This document shows, piece by piece, positions 1 through 4,719 of a stretch of DNA of 5,236 nt. The notes under the pieces were generated by a model that was given only the letters and a program-made list of their open reading frames with translations, searched no databases and was not told where the DNA came from. The position numbers and the translations under genes were made by a program. Numbering within the stretch: the first letter of the stretch is position 1; each line of letters begins with the position of its first letter. The DNA is taken from NCBI GenBank assembly GCA_036821645.1, contig DAISJD010000176.1:1-5236 (forward strand). The letters are read 5' to 3'. This DNA is from DAISJD01 sp036821645 (GTDB lineage: Bacteria; Pseudomonadota; Alphaproteobacteria; ATCC43930; CGMCC-115725).

Positions 1-1
1 C

Positions 2-361
2 ACCTTGGCGGGATCCCTTGTCGCCCTTGGTATGCTGGGCATGGGGCTGGGGCTTGGCCCCGCCGTGCCGGTCGGGATATTGTTCGGCGGTGCGGTGCTT
101 TATGGCGGGTTCGCCCAGGTGCTCTATCCGGTCAGCATCGCCCATGCCAACGATCACATCCCCGATGCGGTGCGGGTTCCGGCCACCACAGGCTTGCTCG
201 TGACCTACGGGGTCGGGGCCACGATCGGCCCACCCCTTGCCGCCGCCTTGATGGATGTTGCAGGCCCGGTCGGCCTGTTCCTGTTCGTAGGCTTGGTTGG
301 GTTTCTCGGTTTTCTCATGACCGAGGCGGGGCGGTTCGCCCGGTTTGTGCGGCTCGCCTGA
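2..361 (+). CDS. MFS permease, C-terminal fragment (cut by left window edge)
   Basis: This reading frame is open from the window edge and ends at TGA 359-361, so only the last 119 residues of a longer protein are present. The TTG at 5-7 is an internal leucine codon rather than a start. The fragment is very hydrophobic and reads as about four membrane helices separated by short loops: a Gly/Leu-rich helix at the edge, one around GILFGGAVLYGGFAQVLYPV, one around LLVTYGVGATIGPPLAAALM, and a last one around VGLFLFVGLVGFLGFLMT before a short Arg-rich tail. This fits TM9-12 of a 12-helix major facilitator superfamily transporter in the inner membrane. The motif YPVSIAHANDHIP followed by GxxxGP in the next helix resembles the YcaD-like branch, an assignment made from memory of the family. 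The substrate cannot be inferred. The gene converges on the minus-strand genes to its right. Confidence 0.8.
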   Translation, partial: TLAGSLVALGMLGMGLGLGPAVPVGILFGGAVLYGGFAQVLYPVSIAHANDHIPDAVRVPATTGLLVTYGVGATIGPPLAAALMDVAGPVGLFLFVGLVGFLGFLMTEAGRFARFVRLA

Positions 362-382
362 CCGATCGGATTGGCCACGGGT

Positions 383-478
383 TTACGAAAACCGCCGGGT
401 CGGCAGGGGCGGGGGCTCGAACCAGATGATCCGCCGGGCCAAGGCGTCGGTTTCCGGGGTTAAGGGAAGTGGTTTCAT
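383..478 (-). pseudogene. Short ORF, probable internally deleted remnant of a small conserved gene
   Basis: On the minus strand an ATG at 478-476 opens a 31-codon frame that ends at TAA 385-383. It begins MKPLPLTPETDALARR, continues with the block IIWFEPP, and ends PPLPTRRFS. I recall a family of roughly 90-residue alphaproteobacterial hypothetical proteins with an N-terminal ALARRxxWFEPP block and a C terminus close to PxPPxPxRRF. Here the two ends are joined directly, as if the middle had been deleted in frame. No Shine-Dalgarno sequence precedes the ATG and no convincing promoter was seen, which supports a decaying remnant over a working gene. It lies between the end of the MFS gene and the terminator of the binding-protein gene. 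The family recollection is from memory and unverified. The alternative is a chance short ORF, although the WFEPP block argues against that. Confidence 0.45.
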
Positions 479-528
479 GAGAAAAGGTCGGGGGGCATAA
501 GAGGGACCTGCCTTCCCATTAATTCGCC

Positions 529-566
529 AAAAAACCCGACCGAACATTGAGCGTCGGTCGGGTTTT
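529..566 (-). terminator. Intrinsic terminator, bidirectional
   Basis: Positions 531-543 (AAAACCCGACCGA) are the exact reverse complement of 554-566, giving a perfect 13-bp stem with a 10-nt loop. Read on the minus strand the stem ends in a run of six T (534-529), the classical layout, and it starts 17 bases after the stop codon of the minus-strand binding-protein gene. Read on the plus strand the stem ends in four T, so it may also stop transcripts coming from the MFS gene. Confidence 0.88.
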
Positions 567-582
567 GCGCTGTAGCGTATCC

Positions 583-1827
583 TTAATTCTTACCAACCAC
601 CAGCGGGCAGCCACCTTCGGTAAGCGGGCGGAAGGCTTGGTTGCCGGGGATTGTGTCAATGAGGCGCAGGAGATCCCAGGGTTCTTTGGATTCTTCCGGG
701 GGTTTTACCTGCATCAGATACATGTCATGGACCATGCGACCGTCGGCGCGCACGACACCGCCCTTGGTGAACATATCGTTCACCGGCTGGGTTTTCATCT
801 GGGCGATCACGGCCTTGCCGGAATCGGTGCCGACCGCCTGCATCGCCTTCAGATAGTTCAGGGTCACGGAATAGACCCCGGCCTGAATGGCCGACGGCAT
901 GGTTTTCTGTTTGGCGAAGAACCGACGACCGAAGGCGCGGGTCTCGTCGTTCAGATCCCAATACCAAGCATCGGCCATAAAGAGATTTTGCGCGGTTTTC
1001 TGGCCGAGCCCCATAATATCGGCGACATCGGTCAAGAGCGCGGCCATTTGTTGGCCGCCTGCGGGCAGGCCGAATTCGACCGCCTGCTTGATGGCGGTGG
1101 TGGTATCGCCCCCGGCATTGGCAAAGGCCACGACATTGGCCCCCGAACCCTGCGCCTGGAGGAGGAAGGACGAGAAATCGGCCGAATGCAGGGGGTGACG
1201 CACCTTACCCACGACCGTGCCGCCCGCCTGACGCACCGACTCGCTGCCGTCGCGTTCCATCACTTGGCCGAATGTGTAATCGGCGGTGACGAAATACCAT
1301 TTCTTGCCGCCGCGCTTGACCAATGCATCGGCCATCACCTTGGTCTGACCGTACGTGTCGTAGGTCCATTGCACCGCATTGGGCGAACAGGCGGTCCCCG
1401 TCAATTCCGACGAGCCGCCCCCGGAAATCAAAAAGGCCCGATCCGTGTCGCGGGTGATTTTCTGCACGGCAAGGGCAATCGACGAGGTCGGCACGTCGAT
1501 CACGGCGACCACCTTGTCTTGATCAACCCATTGGCGAGCGATGGACGAGCCGATATCCGGCTTGTTCTGATGATCGGCAGACAGAACCTCGATCGGCTTG
1601 CCCAAAACCTTGCCGCCGAAATCATCGACCGCCATTTGGGCGGCCAAGACCGAACCAGACCCGGTTCCGACGGCGTAAAGGCTGGTCATATCGGTCAAAA
1701 CGCCAAGCCGTACCTTGTCTTTGGAGATCAAGGCCGGTTCGTCTGCCTTGGCGATCGGGCCGAAACAAAGGCCGATGCCAGCCAGTGCCAAGAGGGACGT
1801 CGTCGATATGCGGCGTTTTTGGGTCAT
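583..1827 (-). CDS. ABC transporter periplasmic substrate-binding protein, Leu/Ile/Val-binding family
   Basis: This 414-residue protein should capture a small solute in the periplasm and deliver it to an ABC permease. Residues 1-28 are a Sec signal peptide: a KRR n-region, a hydrophobic stretch from Leu12 to Cys21, and an AKA cleavage site before Asp29. The mature part begins with the beta strand VRLGVLTDMTSLYAV and continues with GSVLAAQMAVDDFGG, GKPIEVLSADHQNKPDIGSS and a TADYTFGQ segment. This is the order typical of type I periplasmic binding proteins (Peripla_BP_6, LivJ-like), and the length is normal for them. Cys147 and Cys407 are the only cysteines after the signal. The start ATG 1827-1825 is supported by GGAGGA (1837-1832) just upstream. 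No permease or ATPase gene is adjacent in the window and a terminator follows, so it looks monocistronic and would serve a transporter encoded elsewhere. The ligand is unknown: amino acids, urea, short amides or aromatic acids are all possible in this family. Confidence 0.9.
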   Translation of the reverse strand: MTQKRRISTTSLLALAGIGLCFGPIAKADEPALISKDKVRLGVLTDMTSLYAVGTGSGSVLAAQMAVDDFGGKVLGKPIEVLSADHQNKPDIGSSIARQWVDQDKVVAVIDVPTSSIALAVQKITRDTDRAFLISGGGSSELTGTACSPNAVQWTYDTYGQTKVMADALVKRGGKKWYFVTADYTFGQVMERDGSESVRQAGGTVVGKVRHPLHSADFSSFLLQAQGSGANVVAFANAGGDTTTAIKQAVEFGLPAGGQQMAALLTDVADIMGLGQKTAQNLFMADAWYWDLNDETRAFGRRFFAKQKTMPSAIQAGVYSVTLNYLKAMQAVGTDSGKAVIAQMKTQPVNDMFTKGGVVRADGRMVHDMYLMQVKPPEESKEPWDLLRLIDTIPGNQAFRPLTEGGCPLVVGKN

Positions 1828-1867
1828 TTTTTCCTCCCCGGTTTTTTTGTTTGTTATTTTGTCAGGC

Positions 1868-1897
1868 AGTCTACGGGATAAACTCCTGGTTTGTCAT
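1868..1897 (-). promoter_or_regulatory. Candidate promoter of the binding-protein gene
   Basis: On the minus strand ATGACA (1897-1892, five of six matches to TTGACA) is followed after 18 bases by TAGACT (1873-1868, four of six matches to TATAAT). A transcript would start near 1861 and have a leader of about 33 bases, A-rich before the GGAGGA ribosome binding site. Assigned by eye; alphaproteobacterial promoters are degenerate, so confidence is low. Confidence 0.33.
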
Positions 1898-1966
1898 GAA
1901 CGAAGCGTTTGGGGACGCATTTTTTTCCTGAAGCGGCATTGTCGTCGTTCGGCGGCGAAATCCCCA

Positions 1967-1995
1967 TTGACAAGCGTGTCGTCAGGGCAGATTGT
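1967..1995 (+). promoter_or_regulatory. Candidate thiC promoter just upstream of the TPP aptamer
   Basis: A perfect TTGACA (1967-1972) is followed after 17 bases by GATTGT (1990-1995), a weak -10 with three of six matches to TATAAT. The predicted start, about 2002, falls two or three bases before the first paired base of the riboswitch at 2005. That placement is what a riboswitch leader needs and is the main support beyond the -35 match. Confidence 0.5.
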
Positions 1996-2004
1996 CGCAG
2001 CAAT

Positions 2005-2119
2005 ATCCCAGGGGAGCCCCGACAGGGGGCTGAGATACCGACGGGCCGTCATGAGAATGGGCGGTCGGCGCGGGAACCCAACGAACCTGATCCGGGTTGC
2101 GCCGGCGGAGGGACGGGAT
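2005..2119 (+). promoter_or_regulatory. TPP riboswitch (THI element) aptamer
   Basis: The aptamer binds thiamin pyrophosphate in the nascent mRNA. Its conserved blocks appear in order: GGGGAGCCCC (2011-2020), GGGGGCTGAGA (2025-2035), ACCC (2076-2079), GAACCTGATCCGGG (2083-2096), then GCCGGCGGAGGGA (2101-2113). The paired elements can be drawn directly: P1 ATCCC 2005-2009 with GGGAT 2115-2119; P2 GGG 2011-2013 with CCC 2077-2079; P3 GCCCC 2016-2020 with GGGGC 2026-2030; P4 CCT 2086-2088 with AGG 2109-2111; P5 CCGG 2092-2095 with CCGG 2102-2105. The CTGAGA and CCTGAT motifs are intact. An extra hairpin lies between CTGAGA and ACCC, where optional stem P3a occurs. It sits about 90 bases before thiC, the classical target. 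Confidence 0.96.
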
Positions 2120-2178
2120 TGGCGCGCCAGTTGGTTCCCCATGTCGGACCTGCGCCCGATCCACCGATCCTCGCGTCC

Positions 2179-2208
2179 TCGTCAACCCACCATGACCGGA
2201 GTTGACGA
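2179..2208 (+). promoter_or_regulatory. Expression platform: hairpin enclosing the thiC ribosome binding site
   Basis: TCGTCAAC (2179-2186) is the exact reverse complement of GTTGACGA (2201-2208), an 8-bp stem that ends at the first base of the thiC ATG. CC 2187-2188 can also pair with GG 2198-2199, leaving A2200 bulged. The Shine-Dalgarno GGAG (2198-2201), six bases before the ATG, is thereby buried. No U-run follows the aptamer, so translational control is favoured over attenuation. CAACCC (2183-2188) is also complementary to GGGTTG (2094-2099) in the P5 region of the aptamer, giving a possible alternative pairing that would free the site when TPP is absent. The pairings are visible in the sequence; their regulatory role is inferred. 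Confidence 0.7.
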
Positions 2209-4064
2209 TGCCCGACGCCCCCCATCCCGACGCCCCCCATCCCGGTGAACCGAATTCAGGGCCAACTGCCCCGATCAGCGTTTCTACCGGGCCCTTGCCC
2301 GCATCGCGCAAGATTTATGTCGCGGGCACCCATCATCCCGCGATCCGCGTCGCCATGCGCGAAATCAGCCTCGAAGCCTCGTCGGGTGAGCCGCCGTTGC
2401 GGGTCTATGATGCATCCGGCCCTTATACCGATCCCGCGATCGCCATCGATATCGCGCAAGGTCTGCACCCGATCCGTCAGGACTGGATTCTGGCGCGCGG
2501 CGATATCGAAACCTATGTCGGCCGCCCGGTCCGCCCGGAAGATAACGGCTTAAAGCCCGGCGAAAACGCCAACATGGCCCAGTTTCCCCGTGGCGATCGC
2601 CCAGTTCTGCGGGCAAAGCCCGGCAAGGCCGTCACCCAAATGGCCTATGCCAAGGCCGGGATCGTGACCCCGGAAATGGAATATGTCGCGATCCGCGAAA
2701 ATGTCGGTCGCGCCCAACAGGCCGAAGCCCTGGTGCGCGACGGCGAACCGTTCGGCGCGACCTTGCCGGATTTCATTACGCCGGAATTCGTGCGGGACGA
2801 AATCGCCCGGGGTCGCGCGATCATCCCCGCCAATATCAATCACCCGGAAAGCGAACCGATGATCATCGGGCGCAATTTCCTGGTCAAAATCAACGCCAAT
2901 ATCGGCAATTCGGCCGTTGCCTCCACCATCGAAGAAGAGGTGGAAAAAATGGTTTGGTCGACCCGGTGGGGGGCCGACACGGTGATGGATCTGTCGACGG
3001 GCCGCAACATCCATACGACCCGGGAATGGATCATCCGCAATGCCGCCGTGCCGATCGGGACCGTGCCGATTTATCAAGCCTTGGAAAAGGTGAACGGCAA
3101 GGCCGAGGATCTGACCTGGGAAATCTTCCGAGATACGCTCATCGAACAATGCGAACAGGGGGTCGATTATTTCACGATCCATGCCGGGGTGCGCCTTGCC
3201 TATATCCCCCTGACCGCTCGTCGGGTGACGGGGATCGTGTCGCGCGGCGGTTCGATTCTGGCGAAATGGTGCCTTGCCCATCACAAGGAAAATTTTCTCT
3301 ATACCCATTTCCGGGATATTTGCGAAATTCTGCGCGCTTACGACGTCAGTTTCTCGTTGGGCGACGGGCTGCGGCCCGGATCTCAGGCCGATGCGAACGA
3401 TGCGGCGCAATTCGCCGAACTCGAAACATTGGGGGAATTGACCAAGATCGCCTGGGAGATGGATTGCCAGGTGATGATCGAAGGGCCGGGCCATGTCCCG
3501 ATGCACAAGATCAAGGTCAATATGGACAAACAATTGGCCCTGTGTGGCGAGGCCCCCTTCTATACGTTGGGGCCTCTCACGACCGATATCGCACCCGGCT
3601 ACGATCATATCACCAGCGGCATCGGCGCTGCGATCATCGGGTGGTTTGGCACCGCCATGCTGTGCTACGTGACACCCAAGGAACATTTGGGCCTGCCTGA
3701 TCGCGACGACGTCAAGGTCGGGGTGATCACCTATAAAATTGCCGCCCATGCGGCCGATCTTGCCAAGGGGCATCCGGCGGCCCGGTTGCGCGACGATGCC
3801 TTGTCGCGGGCCCGGTTTGAATTCCGGTGGCGCGATCAGTTCAACCTATCCTTGGACCCGGAAACGGCAGAACGCTTCCACGACCAGACGTTACCGGCCG
3901 AAGGGGCGAAGGTCGCGCATTTCTGTTCCATGTGCGGCCCGAAATTCTGTTCGATGAAGATCACGCAGGAAGTGCGCGATTTGGCGCAGGAAGGGATGGC
4001 GGATATGTCGGCAACCTTCCGTCGGCAGGGGGCGGAAATTTACCTGCCTGCTGTCAATGCCTGA
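2208..4064 (+). CDS. thiC: Phosphomethylpyrimidine (HMP-P) synthase ThiC
   Basis: ThiC is a cytoplasmic non-canonical radical SAM enzyme that rearranges 5-aminoimidazole ribotide into 4-amino-5-hydroxymethyl-2-methylpyrimidine phosphate, the pyrimidine half of thiamin. The 618-residue product is the usual full length. It has an N-terminal ThiC-associated region (SRKIYVAG, VYDASGPYTDP, ILARGDIE) and then the core with TPEMEYVAIREN, NINHPESEPMIIGRNFLVKI, MDLSTGRNIH, DYFTIHAGVRL, SFSLGDGLRPGS, EGPGHVPMH and APGYDHITSGIGAA. The C-terminal CSMCGPKFC places Cys573, Cys576 and Cys581 in the CX2CX4C motif that holds the [4Fe-4S] cluster. His429 and His493 correspond by spacing to the metal-binding histidines of the Caulobacter enzyme (from memory). 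ATG 2208 is chosen because GGAG (2198-2201) lies six bases upstream; an in-frame TTG at 2202 is less likely. The TPP riboswitch controls it. No other thi gene follows in the window, so it appears monocistronic. All key residues are intact. Confidence 0.98.
   Translation: MPDAPHPDAPHPGEPNSGPTAPISVSTGPLPASRKIYVAGTHHPAIRVAMREISLEASSGEPPLRVYDASGPYTDPAIAIDIAQGLHPIRQDWILARGDIETYVGRPVRPEDNGLKPGENANMAQFPRGDRPVLRAKPGKAVTQMAYAKAGIVTPEMEYVAIRENVGRAQQAEALVRDGEPFGATLPDFITPEFVRDEIARGRAIIPANINHPESEPMIIGRNFLVKINANIGNSAVASTIEEEVEKMVWSTRWGADTVMDLSTGRNIHTTREWIIRNAAVPIGTVPIYQALEKVNGKAEDLTWEIFRDTLIEQCEQGVDYFTIHAGVRLAYIPLTARRVTGIVSRGGSILAKWCLAHHKENFLYTHFRDICEILRAYDVSFSLGDGLRPGSQADANDAAQFAELETLGELTKIAWEMDCQVMIEGPGHVPMHKIKVNMDKQLALCGEAPFYTLGPLTTDIAPGYDHITSGIGAAIIGWFGTAMLCYVTPKEHLGLPDRDDVKVGVITYKIAAHAADLAKGHPAARLRDDALSRARFEFRWRDQFNLSLDPETAERFHDQTLPAEGAKVAHFCSMCGPKFCSMKITQEVRDLAQEGMADMSATFRRQGAEIYLPAVNA
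2211..2240 (+). repeat. Tandem 15-bp duplication at the thiC N terminus
   Basis: CCCGACGCCCCCCAT occurs twice without a gap (2211-2225 and 2226-2240), and a partial third unit CCCGGTGA follows. In frame it encodes PDAPH-PDAPH-PGEP, a proline-rich extension right after the initiator Met and before the conserved ThiC sequence. Replication slippage is the likely origin. Confidence 0.9.
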
Positions 4065-4087
4065 TGATGACCTGAACATGGCCCGAC

Positions 4088-4116
4088 TTGGGGATCGCCG
4101 TTCGGGCGATCCCCAA
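4088..4116 (+). terminator. Strong hairpin after thiC, possible terminator without U-run
   Basis: TTGGGGATCGCC (4088-4099) and GGCGATCCCCAA (4105-4116) form a perfect 12-bp stem with a 5-base GTTCG loop, starting 23 bases after the thiC stop codon. Its position and strength suggest an mRNA 3' end or stability element. It is followed by TAAAA and not by T residues on either strand, so it is not a classical intrinsic terminator. It is also the first unit of the repeat cluster described separately. Confidence 0.4.
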
Positions 4117-4189
4117 TAAAACTGGGTCTGGGATCGCCATTCGGTCGATACCCAATAAAAAAAGTAAAAACCATGGGGATATTCCCAAT
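4088..4189. repeat. Cluster of REP-like palindromic units downstream of thiC
   Basis: Three related units follow one another. Unit 1 (4088-4120) is the perfect hairpin ending AATAAA. Unit 2 (about 4129-4160) repeats it at a 39-bp period as TGGGATCGCCATTCGGTCGA then TACCCAATAAAA, a decayed stem with one bulge. Unit 3 (4174-4189), TGGGGATATTCCCAAT, joins the left-arm sequence TGGGGAT directly to a right-arm sequence ATTCCCAAT, as if the centre had been lost. An A-rich tract (4155-4170) separates units 2 and 3. Short ORFs here on both strands only translate the repeats (IPNK or RPNGDP motifs). The rest of the gap to 4335 shows no clear gene. Confidence 0.65.
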
Positions 4190-4335
4190 CGCGGGGGCGT
4201 AGATAGTCTTAAGAAAGGCGGTACCAAGCCTTGGCATGGCGCAATCTGTCGTCATGCTGGTCGTATGGGTCGTTTTTCTTGGTCTTGTTTTCCGCATGGG
4301 GTTGCAAATTGCCCCCAATCTTTAGGATATAATCC

Positions 4336-4656
4336 ATGCTTCGCGTGATGCTTGTTGCTTCATCGGTGTTTTTTTTGACAATGTCCGTGACTGCCTTTGC
4401 CCAGGATGCCGAGGTCGATCAACGCCTCGCCAATCAGCAAAAGCGGATCGATCAGGGGCTGAAGAAGGATACCCTGACCCAAAAAGAAGCAAACCGCCTG
4501 GAAAAGCGCGACAATCGGATCAAGCGCCAGGAAGAGCGTTTTGCCAATAAGGATGGCGGCGGCCCCTTGACGGCGGCGCAGAAGGCCAAGCTCAATCGTG
4601 AAGAAAACCGGACCAGCCGTGCTATCCACCGCGAAAAGTCCGAAGGCAAGAAGTAA
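4336..4656 (+). CDS. Small secreted, highly charged protein of unknown function
   Basis: This 106-residue protein has a Sec signal peptide: MLR, a hydrophobic core from Val4 to Val18, and an AFA cleavage site before Gln23. The mature 84 residues should be periplasmic or secreted. They are almost all Lys, Arg, Glu, Asp, Gln and Asn with no cysteine, and look helical or coiled-coil. Two related segments lie 31 residues apart: LTQKEANRLEKRDNRIKR (47-64) and LTAAQKAKLNREENRTSR (78-95), sharing L, T, L, N, R and R at equal positions. The linker NKDGGGPLT before the second faintly resembles a degenerate EF-hand loop. I recall similar short hypothetical proteins with LTxxEAxRLE repeats in proteobacteria but know no function. 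AGGA (4324-4327) stands eight bases before ATG 4336, supporting this start. It is flanked by the repeat cluster and a GC-rich hairpin, so it is probably monocistronic. A DNA- or metal-binding role is possible but unsupported. Confidence 0.8.
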   Translation: MLRVMLVASSVFFLTMSVTAFAQDAEVDQRLANQQKRIDQGLKKDTLTQKEANRLEKRDNRIKRQEERFANKDGGGPLTAAQKAKLNREENRTSRAIHREKSEGKK

Positions 4657-4663
4657 TCGAACC

Positions 4664-4705
4664 GATCGGCGGCGGTGCCGTGTGCCGGATCGACCGCCGC
4701 CGGTC
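4664..4705 (+). terminator. GC-rich hairpin at the convergent gene junction
   Basis: CGGCGGCGGT (4667-4676) pairs exactly with ACCGCCGCCG (4693-4702). The stem extends outward through GAT (4664-4666) with GTC (4703-4705), which includes one G-U pair, giving 13 bp around a 16-base loop. It starts eight bases after the stop codon of the small secreted protein gene and ends 14 bases before the last base of the convergent hydrolase gene. The T content after the stem is low on both strands, so termination efficiency is uncertain, but the position fits a shared bidirectional terminator. Confidence 0.6.
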
Positions 4706-4719
4706 TTACAAAGAGTGGC

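Noticed and set aside
547..1881. Plus-strand open frame of 444 codons opposite the binding-protein gene
   Set aside because: It mirrors the minus-strand coding gene over its whole length, starts in the terminator stem, and is His/Gly/Arg-rich with no domain. The minus strand has a signal peptide, a ribosome binding site and family motifs.
1905..1926. Terminator-like GCGT/ACGC hairpin followed by seven T on the plus strand
   Set aside because: The stem has only four base pairs and no upstream plus-strand gene needs it. It could insulate thiC from antisense read-through but cannot be supported by eye.
2550..3773. Minus-strand open frame of about 407 codons opposite thiC
   Set aside because: It is antisense to strongly conserved ThiC sequence; in GC-rich DNA the complementary frame of a real gene is often open. 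No ribosome binding site or recognisable domain supports it.
4223..4250. Possible sigma-54 promoter around CTTGGCATGGCGCAATCTG
   Set aside because: TTGGCA resembles the -24 element but no GC lies at the required ten-base spacing for the -12 element.
4328..4333. Perfect TATAAT box before the small secreted protein gene
   Set aside because: It lies between the Shine-Dalgarno AGGA and ATG 4336, so a start from it would fall inside the coding region. The nearest -35-like TTGCAA (4302-4307) is 20 bases away. It is more likely chance AT content of the initiation region.
4088..4348. Plus-strand ORF of 86 codons and a matching minus-strand ORF across the repeat cluster
   Set aside because: Both translate the palindromic repeats in low-complexity fashion (IPNK, RPNGDP), overlap hairpins and lack supported starts.
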